Shown: in pieces, positions 9,735 through 19,106 of the stretch
Layout of the letters: the number at the start of each line of letters is the position of its first letter
How positions within the stretch are numbered: the first letter of the stretch is position 1
Assembly: GCF_041521385.1 (NCBI RefSeq)
Contig: NZ_CP168006.1
Span: 1,950,858 to 2,014,857 of the forward strand
Source: Alcaligenes faecalis
Lineage (GTDB): Bacteria > Pseudomonadota > Gammaproteobacteria > Burkholderiales > Burkholderiaceae_B
DNA: 64,000 nt
Direction of reading: 5' to 3'
Translations under genes and position numbers: made by a program
The notes under the pieces: model-generated
Seen by the model: only the letters and a program-made list of their open reading frames with translations
Told to the model about the DNA's origin: nothing
Database searches by the model: none

Positions 9735-10649
9735 ATGCGAGCCATGCGGACCACCACCACTGCCCCCACTCCCATGTCCCCCAAAGACTTACGCGATTTA
9801 TTCCTGCTGGCCGCCATCTGGGGCGGCTCGTTTTTATTTACGCTACAAGCGGTCCCCGATTTTGGCCCCTTTCCACTGACTGCCGTACGCGTCGGTTTCA
9901 GCGCCCTGGCCTTGATGAGCTACATCACCGTCACCGGACGTTTACCCTCCTTTCTGGCGAACTGGAAACCCATCTTTGCACTGGGTATTCTGAATGCCGC
10001 TGTGCCTTTCTCCTTATACGCCTTTGCCGCCTTGCGGCTGGAATCGGGGCTGCTGGCCGTCTTGAATGCCATGGCTCCCTTGTTCGGTGCACTGGTGGCT
10101 CGAGTCTGGCTGAAAGAGCACCTGACACCCAGCCGCATTTTGGGGCTTTGTCTGGGTTTTTTGGGCATTCTGATTCTGGTGTACGACAAGCTTAGCTTCA
10201 ATAAAGGTGCCGAAGGCTGGGCCGTACTGGCATCTTTGCTGGCTACCGTGTTCTACGGTATTGCCGCCAACTTTACTGCCCGTTACCTGCGCGGCGTGCC
10301 GCCACAGGCTGTAGCCGCAGGTAGCATGGTCAGCGCAACGCTGGTTTTATTGCCAGCCGCTATTTACTGGTGGCCCACCCAGTTTCCGGGTCTACACGCC
10401 TGGGGCGCGGCGCTGTCTTTATCCTTGCTGTGTACGGCGGTCGCCTACCTGATTTTTTACCGCCTGCTGTCCAATGTCGGCCCCTCCAAAACCATTACCG
10501 TGACCTTTCTGGTGCCGCCTTTCGGAGTGTTGTGGGGTGCCTTGCTACTGGACGAAGCCCTGACCGCGCAGATGCTGATCGGTATGAGCACCGTGCTGTT
10601 TGGCACCGTGCTGGCCACAGGACTGATCGGCCAGCGCAAGGCAGCGTAG
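9735..10649 (+). CDS. EamA/DMT-family transporter
   Basis: About 304 residues with ten predicted membrane helices in two EamA repeats (DLFLLAAIWGGSFLFTL at the start of the first, VAYLIFYRLLSNVGPSKT in the second). It follows the MocR gene by 72 nt in the same direction and may be co-transcribed. Several in-frame starts exist (9735, 9741, 9747, 9774); none has a strong ribosome site, so the first ATG is a convenience. Substrate unknown. Confidence 0.85.
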   Translation: MRAMRTTTTAPTPMSPKDLRDLFLLAAIWGGSFLFTLQAVPDFGPFPLTAVRVGFSALALMSYITVTGRLPSFLANWKPIFALGILNAAVPFSLYAFAALRLESGLLAVLNAMAPLFGALVARVWLKEHLTPSRILGLCLGFLGILILVYDKLSFNKGAEGWAVLASLLATVFYGIAANFTARYLRGVPPQAVAAGSMVSATLVLLPAAIYWWPTQFPGLHAWGAALSLSLLCTAVAYLIFYRLLSNVGPSKTITVTFLVPPFGVLWGALLLDEALTAQMLIGMSTVLFGTVLATGLIGQRKAA

Positions 10650-10748
10650 ATCAGCGACGCCGTCCATGGAAAATAGAGAGCAGACGGCTCTACCTCACCG
10701 TCCAATTTCACGTAAATTCACTGGCGATGCCTAAGACGGTCAGCAATG

Positions 10749-11201
10749 CTAATCATCCAGCCCCTGCTCATGCCGCCAATGCTGATAGCGTTGTTCCAGC
10801 ACCAGGCGCAAGGCTTCATAGTTGTCCCAATCGTCGGACACGTGATAAATCGATGGCAGGGCCGCGTCGTCCAGCGTATCCACGTAATCGTCCAGAAACA
10901 GCTCGTCGTAATAAAAATCGCTGAACGCTTTACCCAGCTCAGACAAGTCTTCGCTGACCAACACATCCTCGCAACACGCTTGCAGCAGGTGTGAGCCTTT
11001 GAGCATGTGATCACGGCACTGGCGAACCTCGTTAGGGAAGCGATCCACAAAAGCCTTCGCCAGCAGGTCTTTTTCCACCAACCAAGACAAATACATGCCT
11101 ATGTGTGTACGACCTCCTTGCGGGCCCAGATCGGCGGGATAGTCTCCCCCAACATGCCAGTCTACGGCGTCATACTTAACGGGATCAGTGTGCGTTTTCA
11201 A
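10749..11201 (-). CDS. Conserved hypothetical acidic protein
   Basis: 150 residues, acidic, no signal peptide or membrane segment. It opens with a region rich in Trp, His and Gly (YDAVDWHVGGDYPADL and THIGMYLSWLVEKDLL), a pattern I associate with small uncharacterised bacterial proteins of the DUF7832 type; that assignment is from memory and weak. The start is a TTG at 11201, favoured by a strong GGAGG seven bases upstream. No function is proposed. Confidence 0.75.
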   Translation of the reverse strand: MKTHTDPVKYDAVDWHVGGDYPADLGPQGGRTHIGMYLSWLVEKDLLAKAFVDRFPNEVRQCRDHMLKGSHLLQACCEDVLVSEDLSELGKAFSDFYYDELFLDDYVDTLDDAALPSIYHVSDDWDNYEALRLVLEQRYQHWRHEQGLDD

Positions 11202-11321
11202 TGTCGAACCTCCGTAGGGATGCGTATGTCCTGAATCAGTATATCGATCACACCGCGGGTTTTACGAAAACTATCTTAATCATATCAATCCATTAGCCAC
11301 TCACACAGGGGGCAAGCCCAT

Positions 11322-11346
11322 AAAAAAGCCGCCCGCAGGCGGCTTT
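11322..11346 (-). terminator. Terminator of the fadB-fadA operon
   Basis: On the minus strand AAAGCCGCC-TGC-GGGCGGCTTTTTTA forms a GC-rich hairpin with a T run, 36 nt after the thiolase stop. Confidence 0.85.
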
Positions 11347-11381
11347 GTCCAGCAACGATAGAAACAGAAGCAGATCGGAAA

Positions 11382-12575
11382 TTATGTCCGCTCGAAAATT
11401 CCGGCGGCTCCCATGCCGGTACCAATACACATGGTGAGCATGCCGTATTTCAGTTGACGACGCTGCAAGGCATGAACCACGGTAGCGGCACGCATGGCAC
11501 CCGTTGCACCCAGAGGGTGACCCATGGCGATAGCACCACCCAGCGGGTTGACGCGCTCGGGGTCCAGGCCCAGATCACGAATCACCGCCAGAGATTGAGC
11601 AGCAAAGGCTTCGTTCAGCTCGATCCAGTCCATCTGGTCTTGCTTCAGGCCAGCCAAGGCCAGCGCATGAGGCACGGCTTCTTTAGGGCCGATACCCATG
11701 ATCTGGGGTGGCACACCACGGACCGAGAAGGTCACGAAACGGGCCAGCGGTGTCAGATTGTGTTCGCGCAAAGCACGCTCGGACACCACCAGCAAGGCAC
11801 CTGCCCCGTCCGAGGTCTGCGAGCTGTTGCCAGCCGTGACCGAGCCACGCGCAGCAAACACAGGTCGCAGCTTGCCCAGCACGTCCAGGCTGGTATCAGG
11901 ACGTGGACCTTCGTCACGATCAACCACTTGGGTTTTGACGGAGATTTCCTGAGTGCTCAGGTTCGGTTGGCGACGCGTCACGCTCACAGGCAGAACTTCG
12001 CCCGTGAACTCGCCTGATTCCCAGGCCTTGACGGCTTTCTGGTGCGAAGCCAGGGCAAACGCATCCTGATCTTCACGGGACACTTTCCACTGACGCGCCA
12101 CTTCTTCAGCGGTCAGCCCCATGCCATAGGCAATACCGTAGTTTTCGTCCGAGGCGAAAATCTCGGGGCTGAACGTGGTGTTCACGCCCATTACCGGCAC
12201 CTGGCTCATGGATTCCACACCCGAAGCCACGATGATATCTGCTTGACCCGTACGAATACGGTCAGCAGCAATCGCAATGGCGCTCAAGCCCGAGGCGCAG
12301 AAACGGTTGACAGTCATCCCGGCTACGGTGTGCGGCAGGCCTGCCAGCAAGGCAGAGATACGCGCAACGTTAAAACCTTGCGGGCCTTCAGGCAGGGCGC
12401 AACCGGCTACCACTTCTTCAATGGCGGCAGGGTCCAGTTTGGGCACATCGGCCAGCATGCCGCGAATGGCTTCCGCCAAGAGCTCGTCAGGGCGGTAGGA
12501 CGAAAACACACCGCGAGGCGCTTTTCCGATGGGCGTACGCTTGGCAGCGACGATATAAGCTTGTTGTACAGTCAT
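11382..12575 (-). CDS. fadA: Acetyl-CoA C-acyltransferase (3-ketoacyl-CoA thiolase)
   Basis: 397 residues, normal for the family. It performs the last step of beta-oxidation, cleaving 3-ketoacyl-CoA with CoA. The acyl-accepting Cys93 is in NRFCASGLSAI; the catalytic His is in GHPLGATGAMR and the second Cys in CIGTGMGAAGIFE near the C terminus; NEAFAAQSL is also typical. It lies 19 nt downstream of the multifunctional FadB-like gene and shares its terminator, so the two form one operon. The FadA name is by family; close paralogues (AcaB, PhaA types) cannot be excluded. Confidence 0.93.
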   Translation of the reverse strand: MTVQQAYIVAAKRTPIGKAPRGVFSSYRPDELLAEAIRGMLADVPKLDPAAIEEVVAGCALPEGPQGFNVARISALLAGLPHTVAGMTVNRFCASGLSAIAIAADRIRTGQADIIVASGVESMSQVPVMGVNTTFSPEIFASDENYGIAYGMGLTAEEVARQWKVSREDQDAFALASHQKAVKAWESGEFTGEVLPVSVTRRQPNLSTQEISVKTQVVDRDEGPRPDTSLDVLGKLRPVFAARGSVTAGNSSQTSDGAGALLVVSERALREHNLTPLARFVTFSVRGVPPQIMGIGPKEAVPHALALAGLKQDQMDWIELNEAFAAQSLAVIRDLGLDPERVNPLGGAIAMGHPLGATGAMRAATVVHALQRRQLKYGMLTMCIGTGMGAAGIFERT

Positions 12576-12594
12576 GTCTACTCCTTGATCCGCT

Positions 12595-15027
12595 CTAGTT
12601 ACGCACTGGCTTGCCAGTGCTCAACATCCCAGTAATACGTTCCTGGGTCTTGGGGGAATTGAGCAGCTCCAGGAAAGCCTGCCGCTCTTGCGCCATCATC
12701 CAGGCTTCATCCACCAGCGAGCCTGGATCCACATCGCCCCCGCAGATCACGGTTACGACCTTCTCGGCAATATGGAAGTCATATTCCGAGATGAAACCAC
12801 CTTCTTTCATGTTCACCAGTTGAGCTTTCAGCGTGGCGATGCCATCGCGGCCGGCAACCGGGAAGCGACGTGGCAACGGAGCACGCCAACCGGCGCTGGC
12901 CAGAGCCTGTGCCTGACGGACGGCCACGTACACCAGTTCCTGACGGTTCATGACGATGGTGTCGGACTCTTTCAGGAAGCCAAGCTGACGAGCATCCAGA
13001 GCGGAGCGCGACACCTGTGCGCTGGCGATCGCCAGAGCAAAACGCTTCAGGTAAGCCAGCAGCGGGGCATCAGGTGCTCCCATAGCTTGCAGTTCAGCCG
13101 AGCGACGAGCCGAGTAAGCCAGACCACCTGCGCCTGGAACCAGACCCACACCCACTTCAACCAGACCAATGTAGGACTCGAAGTGAGCGACGCGGTGCGC
13201 GCAATGCACAGCCAGTTCGCAACCACCACCCAAAGCCAGACCAGCAACCGCAGCCACCACAGGTACTTGGGCGTAACGGATACGCAGAACCATGTCCTGC
13301 ATGGCGCGCTCTACCGGCTCAACACCGGCCACGCCTTCTTTCTCGAACACGGGCAAAATGGCTTTCAGGTCAGCGCCAGCGGAGAATGGATCCCCATCCT
13401 GGGCCACCACCAGAGCCTGATACGAAGCTTCAGCCAGTTCAACCGCCTTGAACATGCCATTGACCACACCAGGGCTCAGCGTGTGCATCTTGGTCTTGAA
13501 AGACACAATCAACACATCTTGTGGGTGCGGCGCAGGCAGCGTCCAGCAGCGTACCGATTCATCCTCGAAAACCGTGGTGGTTTCCAGGGACTCGACCTCG
13601 CCCACCAGCAAAGGTGTACCAATGTGGCGCAGGTAAACGGGCAGATCGCTACGGCCCTCAAAGCGACTTTGTGCAGGGTTCCAGGAACCAGCAGCGGTAT
13701 GCACGCCTTGCGCTTCCCACACGGGGCCACGGGTAGCCCAGTCTGGCAGCGGCTGGCTGCTCAGTGTCTTGCCGTCTTGGATATCCTGGTTGATCCACTC
13801 GGCCACCTGACGCCATCCGGCAGCTTGCCAGATCTCGAACGGGCCTTGCTTGTGACCAAAGCCCCATTTCAAGGCCAGATCCACTTGACGGGCGTTGTCG
13901 GCAATGTCTTGCAGGTGAATAGCACTGTAGTGGAACGTGTCGCGCAGCACGGCCCACACGAATTGAGCCTGAGGCTTGTCGGACTCGCGCAACTGGCGCA
14001 GGCGCTCAGCCGGGTCACGTACGGCCAGAATGGCGGCGACATCGGGATCGATTTTCTGGTCAGCGGCCACGTAATCGCGCTGCTGGGCATCAAAACGCTG
14101 AATTTCACGGCCCTTCTTGCGGAAGAAACCGGCACCGGTCTTTTGACCCAAAGCGCCTGCATCAATCAGGCCCTGCACTTCTGGGGGCAGGCCAAAGTGT
14201 GCTTTGAAGCTGTCATCAGGCAACTGATCCTGCATGGTACGGATCACGTGTGCCAGGGTATCCAGGCCAACCACGTCAGCAGTACGGTAAGTACCCGATT
14301 TGGCGCGCCCCAGCCGAGTGCCCGTCAATTCATCAACCTGCTCGTAAGTCAGGGAGAAACGGCGAGCCTGCTCAAATACAGACAGAATGCCAAAAACACC
14401 GATGCGGTTACCGATGAAGTTGGGGGTATCTTTGGCGCGCACCACACCCTTGCCCAGTTGTGATACCAGGAAGGCTTCCAGAACATCCAGCAGCTCGGGC
14501 TGGGTGTACTTCGTGGGGATCAGCTCCACCAAGCTCATGTAACGCGGTGGGTTGAAAAAGTGCACGCCACAAAAACGTGGACGCAAGGCCTCTGGCAGAA
14601 CATCTGCCAAAGAGGTGATGGATAGGCCGGACGTGTTGCTGGCGATGATAGCGTTGGGATTCAGTGCGGGCCCGATCTTGCGGTACAGATCCTGTTTCCA
14701 GTCCAGACGCTCGGCAATAGCTTCGATCACCAGATCGCAATCGGCCAGACGATCCAGATTGTCCTCGTAGTTGGCGGGCTCGATCAGGTCGGCCAGGTCT
14801 GGCGTACCCAAAGGAGCAGGATTCATTTTGCGCAGATTGGCAATGGCACGGATGGCGATGCCATTTTTTGGCCCCTCGCGGGCGGGCAGATCAAACAGAA
14901 CTACTGGTATGCCTGCATTCACGCAATGGGCGGCAATTTGCGCGCCCATGACGCCGGCACCGCACACGGCGACCCGACGCAAGGTACGGGCACTGCCCGT
15001 CACTGCACTGGCTGAACTAGATGTCAT
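12595..15027 (-). CDS. Multifunctional 3-hydroxyacyl-CoA dehydrogenase / enoyl-CoA hydratase
   Basis: 810 residues. The N-terminal third is a 3-hydroxyacyl-CoA dehydrogenase: Rossmann motif VAVCGAGVMGAQIAAH at about residue 18, then the NFIGNRIG region of the C-terminal dehydrogenase domain at about 205. A crotonase-fold domain occupies roughly 500-720 (PFSAGADLKAIL and AGLALGGGCELAVHC). The dehydrogenase-first order is that of the FadN/FadJ-like single-chain proteins paired with a thiolase. The enzyme hydrates 2-enoyl-CoA and oxidises the 3-hydroxyacyl-CoA with NAD. ATG 15027 is preceded by TGGAGAC; upstream in-frame ATGs lack this. It is first in an operon with the thiolase. Confidence 0.93.
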   Translation of the reverse strand: MTSSSASAVTGSARTLRRVAVCGAGVMGAQIAAHCVNAGIPVVLFDLPAREGPKNGIAIRAIANLRKMNPAPLGTPDLADLIEPANYEDNLDRLADCDLVIEAIAERLDWKQDLYRKIGPALNPNAIIASNTSGLSITSLADVLPEALRPRFCGVHFFNPPRYMSLVELIPTKYTQPELLDVLEAFLVSQLGKGVVRAKDTPNFIGNRIGVFGILSVFEQARRFSLTYEQVDELTGTRLGRAKSGTYRTADVVGLDTLAHVIRTMQDQLPDDSFKAHFGLPPEVQGLIDAGALGQKTGAGFFRKKGREIQRFDAQQRDYVAADQKIDPDVAAILAVRDPAERLRQLRESDKPQAQFVWAVLRDTFHYSAIHLQDIADNARQVDLALKWGFGHKQGPFEIWQAAGWRQVAEWINQDIQDGKTLSSQPLPDWATRGPVWEAQGVHTAAGSWNPAQSRFEGRSDLPVYLRHIGTPLLVGEVESLETTTVFEDESVRCWTLPAPHPQDVLIVSFKTKMHTLSPGVVNGMFKAVELAEASYQALVVAQDGDPFSAGADLKAILPVFEKEGVAGVEPVERAMQDMVLRIRYAQVPVVAAVAGLALGGGCELAVHCAHRVAHFESYIGLVEVGVGLVPGAGGLAYSARRSAELQAMGAPDAPLLAYLKRFALAIASAQVSRSALDARQLGFLKESDTIVMNRQELVYVAVRQAQALASAGWRAPLPRRFPVAGRDGIATLKAQLVNMKEGGFISEYDFHIAEKVVTVICGGDVDPGSLVDEAWMMAQERQAFLELLNSPKTQERITGMLSTGKPVRN

Positions 15028-15672
15028 AGGTTTGTCTCCAGGAAACTGAAACCCCACGCAGCATAAGGCCCCAAACGGACGCTCTACGATGCGAGGCAAT
15101 CGAATAATCGTACACGCACAACCGGCATTAAGACCCAAAAGTCTTTTTTATTTTCAATCAAAGATGGGTATAGATCAAATCCAACTTCATAAAACTGTCC
15201 ATGTTCTGATCCTGACCAGCCTGCCCATCCTCTTCAACGCCCCATCCGAATTTCAAACGATCGTTTCAATATCTTTTATTTCAACGCATTGAAGCCATAA
15301 CCAGCCCATTTTCTCACTCCTTATCAACGATCATGACAGACTCCCTCAAGCTGGCATCGCACATGGCCTCAAGTCATTTATTTAATTTTTTTCTTATTTA
15401 TTTCAATTCATTTTTTATTTAATTTCTAAAGCTGCTTTAATTAATTTTTTCTTTAATTTTTTCAAACAAACAAGAAACACTCAGGGGGATAAAAAGAACG
15501 TGGGCAATCCCTGCCCAGCAACCACACTCTTGCCCATCCAGCCCCCACCGCCGCTCCGACCGGGAAGATCAGCCTCTTGACCACACACACGAGAGAGCAA
15601 AAACGGCTTACTTTGTATGCCAGAATGCTCAAACCTCTACTATTGCCGAGCCCTATCTGCCTTCATCGCCCT
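15028..15672. other. Intergenic region with an extreme AT tract
   Basis: About 640 nt between the divergent fadB-like and CHR genes. 15,370-15,475 is almost wholly A and T, with repeated TTTATTT and TTAATTTTTT. No convincing gene is visible; a 67-codon frame at 15,089 lacks a ribosome site or known motif. The promoter of the beta-oxidation operon must lie at its left end. An in-frame TTG at 15,577 could extend the CHR protein, so its right boundary is uncertain. Confidence 0.5.
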
Positions 15673-16248
15673 ATGACCCGGTCCCAAGAAGCCGCTCCTT
15701 TATCCTTAAGCGCCCTGTTTTTGATCTTTGCCCGCATCGGCCTGACCAGCTTTGGCGGAGGCTTGAGCGGCTGGTTAATGCGAGAGTTCGTCGTCCAGCG
15801 ACGCCTGATGAGCCAAGCAGATTTTCTTAGCGGCCTCGCCTTGTCTCAGGCGCTGCCCGGCATCAATGTGGTGAACCTTTCTATCTGGATTGGTTACCGT
15901 CTGCTGGCCGGACCTGGAGCTTTAGTGGCCACGCTGGGCATGGTGCTCCCCCCGCTGCTGCTAGCCATTTTCATGCTGATTGGTCTGGAACAACTAACAG
16001 GCTCTACCCTGGTGCCACAAGTCATGGCCGGAATTGCCGCTGCCGCTATTGGTCTTTCCCTTGAGATGGGCGTCCGATCGGCACGCAGCGCAGCCACTGG
16101 AATCGTGCCGATGGCACTGATGCTGGCGGTTTTTATTGGCATTTTCGTCATGGAATGGAGCCTGATCCCCGTTATTCTGATCTGTGCGCCGCTTTCCATC
16201 TGGTACGCCTGGCTGCAGCTTGGGGATAAAGCGGCGAAGCAATCATGA
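15673..16248 (+). CDS. CHR (chromate transporter) family protein, first half of a pair
   Basis: About 191 residues with the CHR-domain hallmarks FARIGLTSFGGGLSGWLMR and ALSQALPGINVVNLSIWIGY, and five to six membrane helices. Full-length ChrA carries two such domains; here each is a separate protein, the 'short-chain CHR' arrangement whose members may work as a heterodimer. The start is uncertain: ATG 15,673 gives the usual N terminus, while ATG 15,625 or TTG 15,577 would add a tail; none has a good ribosome site. Chromate efflux is the family name, but many members probably carry other anions. Confidence 0.8.
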   Translation: MTRSQEAAPLSLSALFLIFARIGLTSFGGGLSGWLMREFVVQRRLMSQADFLSGLALSQALPGINVVNLSIWIGYRLLAGPGALVATLGMVLPPLLLAIFMLIGLEQLTGSTLVPQVMAGIAAAAIGLSLEMGVRSARSAATGIVPMALMLAVFIGIFVMEWSLIPVILICAPLSIWYAWLQLGDKAAKQS

Positions 16249-16775
16249 TCACGGTTCTACTCCAACTCATGCGCGTGTTCGCTCCCCTATCCTTTCTTAC
16301 CATCGGTGGGGGTCAAAGCATCATTCCGGAAATTCACCGGCAATCAGTGGACATTCATGGTTGGCTCAACAACCAGGAGTTTCTGGATCTGTTCGCCCTG
16401 TCACGCCTGACACCCGGCCCGAAATCCTTATTGGTCACCCTGGTGGGCTGGAAAGCAGCAGGCTGGGCAGGGGCATTGGCAGCATCCGTCGCCATTTTTC
16501 TGCCGTCGGCCTTGCTGATCTATTACCTGGCAACGATCTGGAAACGCTATGAAGGTACGCGCCTCATTCGCGCCATCGAGATCGGTCTGCTGCCTATTGC
16601 CGCCGGAATGATTCTGGCAGCCAGCGGCACGATTCTGAAAGCAGCCCAAGGTGGGCTATGGGCCTGGGGAACGGCACTGGCCTGTACAACCATCCTGCTG
16701 TTTAGCCGCATCAACCCTTTATGGTTACTGGCGGGGGGTGGATTGCTATTCACCCTGATACAACCTGTTGGCTAA
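16245..16775 (+). CDS. CHR (chromate transporter) family protein, second half of a pair
   Basis: 176 residues, overlapping the preceding gene by ATGA, so translation is coupled. CHR features are APLSFLTIGGGQSIIPEIH near the N terminus and ALSRLTPGPKSLLVTLVGW at about residue 52, with membrane helices after. It complements the first CHR protein in the expected antiparallel pair. Substrate is not determined by the sequence. Confidence 0.85.
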   Translation: MITVLLQLMRVFAPLSFLTIGGGQSIIPEIHRQSVDIHGWLNNQEFLDLFALSRLTPGPKSLLVTLVGWKAAGWAGALAASVAIFLPSALLIYYLATIWKRYEGTRLIRAIEIGLLPIAAGMILAASGTILKAAQGGLWAWGTALACTTILLFSRINPLWLLAGGGLLFTLIQPVG

Positions 16776-16963
16776 CACACATTTGCCACATAAAAAGGCC
16801 CAATTGGCACTTATATCCACCTGGAAGTAAGTGGCTGTATCAAGAGCCACAAAATAGGTCATAAAAGCGTCACGATCCTGTGTTCAGAACGCGCAAGACA
16901 TTGAGCCAGCATAGCTGCAAGCAGTACAATGGCAGGTCCTTTTACCCCCCTTTTGCCCGCGAC

Positions 16964-17788
16964 ATGGCTGTAAATACTGACCAAGCCGTACTAAATCTGG
17001 ATTCTGCCTCGCTGGGCTATGGTGCCTTTACCGTGCTGGCGGATGTGTCCATGACCGTCCAGAAAGGCCAGGTTGTCGCCATGATGGGGGGCTCGGGTTC
17101 CGGAAAAACAACACTTCTGCGTGCTGCTACCGGACAAATTCGTGCTCAGAAAGGGACTGTGACTGTTTTTGGCCAGGACCTGGCCCAACTGAACGGCGAG
17201 GCCTTGCGCCAGACGCGCCAACGCATGGGCGTGCTGTTTCAGCAGGGTGCCCTGTTTACCGATCTGAACGTGTTTGAAAACGTGGCTTTTCCCCTGCGGG
17301 AGCTGACAGACGACTCCGAAGCCGCCATTGAAGACCGTGTGCTGGACAAGCTGAACGCGGTTGGACTACGTGCCGCCGCCCATTTGGGCATCAATGAAAT
17401 ATCCGGCGGTATGGCCCGCCGGGTTGCCCTGGCCCGCGCCATTGTGCTGGAACCCGAGCTGATTCTGTACGACGAACCCTTTGCCGGCCTGGATCCTATT
17501 TCTATGGGCATTACCGCACAACTGATTCGAGACCTGACCGACCGCTTGAACTGCGCCTCGGTACTGATTACGCACGATGTGGCCGAGTCTTTTGCCATTG
17601 CGGATCAAGTCTATATGGTTGGCCAGGGACGTTTGCTGACCCAGGGCACCCCTACCGAGCTGCGTGCCTCCAAAGATCCCTACGTGCAACAGTTCCTGCG
17701 TGGCGAACCCGACGGCCCTATCGCCTTTAACTATCCCGTCACCCCGGCTTTTGAAGCCTGGCTCCAAAATCGGACGACGCGCCCATGA
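16964..17788 (+). CDS. mlaF: Mla phospholipid transport ATP-binding protein MlaF
   Basis: 274-residue ABC ATPase with Walker A GGSGSGKTT (about residue 45), signature ISGGMARRVALARAI (about 145) and Walker B LILYDEPFAGLDP. With MlaE and MlaD it powers phospholipid movement between the inner membrane and the periplasmic carrier MlaC, keeping outer-membrane lipid asymmetry. ATG 16,964 gives the standard N terminus; an in-frame upstream ATG at 16,880 would add 28 unusual residues. It heads mlaF-E-D-A-C and overlaps mlaE by ATGA. Confidence 0.93.
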   Translation: MAVNTDQAVLNLDSASLGYGAFTVLADVSMTVQKGQVVAMMGGSGSGKTTLLRAATGQIRAQKGTVTVFGQDLAQLNGEALRQTRQRMGVLFQQGALFTDLNVFENVAFPLRELTDDSEAAIEDRVLDKLNAVGLRAAAHLGINEISGGMARRVALARAIVLEPELILYDEPFAGLDPISMGITAQLIRDLTDRLNCASVLITHDVAESFAIADQVYMVGQGRLLTQGTPTELRASKDPYVQQFLRGEPDGPIAFNYPVTPAFEAWLQNRTTRP

Positions 17789-18570
17789 ACTTCATTACCG
17801 CCCCGCTTAGCGCGCTAGGTGCTGCGATACGCAACAGCATTTACGGGCTGGGCGCATTCAGCCGCCTTTTTGCCGCCTTGTTAGCGCGTTCATCGCTGCT
17901 GTGGCGCCGTCCGCGTCTGATTTCCCAGCAAATCCACTTTATTGGCAACTATTCGCTGCTGATCATTGCCGTTTCCGGCCTGTTCGTAGGTTTTGTGCTG
18001 GGCTTGCAGGGCTATTACACGCTGAATCGCTACGGCTCCGAAGAGGCTCTCGGTCTGCTGGTCGCCCTGTCTTTGGTGCGTGAACTGGGGCCGGTTGTCA
18101 CCGCCCTGCTATTTGCAGGCCGGGCCGGTACATCACTGACTGCCGAAATCGGCCTGATGAAAGCCGGTGAACAGATTGCCGCCATGGAAGTCATGGCGGT
18201 AGACCCCTTGCGCCGCCTGCTGGTGCCGCGCTTTTGGGGCGGCATTATTGCCATGCCCATTCTGGCCGCCGTCTTTTCCATGGTCGGTATCCTGGGCGGC
18301 TATATCGTCGGCGTACAAATGATCGGCATTGATGCAGGCGCCTTCTGGTCGCAAATGCAAAACGGTGTCGATGTGATTGATGATGTCCTGAACGGTGTGA
18401 TCAAAAGCCTGGTATTTGGCCTGATCGTGACCTTGATTGCGCTGTATATGGGTTGGCATGCCAAGGCCACGCCCGAAGGCGTGTCTCGCGCGACCACACG
18501 CACAGTTGTCAGCGGCGCTTTGGCGGTATTGGGCACGGACTTCCTGCTCACCGCCCTTATGTTCAGTTAA
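17785..18570 (+). CDS. mlaE: Mla phospholipid transport permease MlaE
   Basis: 261-residue membrane permease of the MlaE/TrbL-like ABC family. The conserved stretch RELGPVVTALLFAGRAGTSL followed by EIGLMKAGEQIAAMEVMAVDP is diagnostic. It forms the membrane core of the MlaFED complex. It overlaps mlaF by four bases and is followed by mlaD after 21 nt. Confidence 0.95.
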   Translation: MNFITAPLSALGAAIRNSIYGLGAFSRLFAALLARSSLLWRRPRLISQQIHFIGNYSLLIIAVSGLFVGFVLGLQGYYTLNRYGSEEALGLLVALSLVRELGPVVTALLFAGRAGTSLTAEIGLMKAGEQIAAMEVMAVDPLRRLLVPRFWGGIIAMPILAAVFSMVGILGGYIVGVQMIGIDAGAFWSQMQNGVDVIDDVLNGVIKSLVFGLIVTLIALYMGWHAKATPEGVSRATTRTVVSGALAVLGTDFLLTALMFS

Positions 18571-18591
18571 CTATTTAGGAATTGCTCAGTT

Positions 18592-19068
18592 ATGAATCGC
18601 GAGAAAACCGATTTCTGGGTTGGCCTGTTTGTTTTGCTGGGGCTGGTCGCACTGGCATTCCTGGCCCTGCGGGCAGGTAACCTCAGTTCTTTTTCCTTTG
18701 CCAAAACCTACCAGGTATCGGCAAAATTCGATAATCTGGGTGGCCTGAAACCGCGTGCGCCCATCAAGGCCAGCGGTGTAGTCGTTGGTCGAGTCAGCTC
18801 CATTGGTTTTGACAATCAGGACTTCAAAGCCGTGGTCACACTGGATATGGACGAACACTACAAGTTTCCCGTAGACACGTCAGCCTCCATCCTGACCTCG
18901 GGTCTGCTGGGTGAACAGTACATAGGCCTGACTGCTGGTGGCGACGACAAGAATTTGCAAAGCGGCAGCACCATTACCTATACCCAAAGCGCGGTTGTGC
19001 TGGAGGAACTCATCAGCAAGTTCCTTTACAACACGGCCTCCAATGACGGCGGCTCCAAATCGGAGTAG
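18592..19068 (+). CDS. mlaD: Mla substrate-binding protein MlaD (MCE domain)
   Basis: 158 residues. One N-terminal membrane anchor (DFWVGLFVLLGLVALAFLAL) is followed by a single MCE domain (residues about 40-118; FDNLGGLKPRAPIKASGVVV). MlaD hexamers form the periplasmic lipid channel on MlaE. The length is that of the short single-MCE form. Confidence 0.95.
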   Translation: MNREKTDFWVGLFVLLGLVALAFLALRAGNLSSFSFAKTYQVSAKFDNLGGLKPRAPIKASGVVVGRVSSIGFDNQDFKAVVTLDMDEHYKFPVDTSASILTSGLLGEQYIGLTAGGDDKNLQSGSTITYTQSAVVLEELISKFLYNTASNDGGSKSE

Positions 19069-19106
19069 TACCCCGCCGACACCTGCTCATTACAGACGAC
19101 ACAACC

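Noticed and set aside
12688-14463. 591-codon open frame on the plus strand
   Set aside because: It is antisense to the FadB-like gene, whose dehydrogenase and crotonase motifs are certain; the protein is rich in His, Gln and Arg with no known motif.
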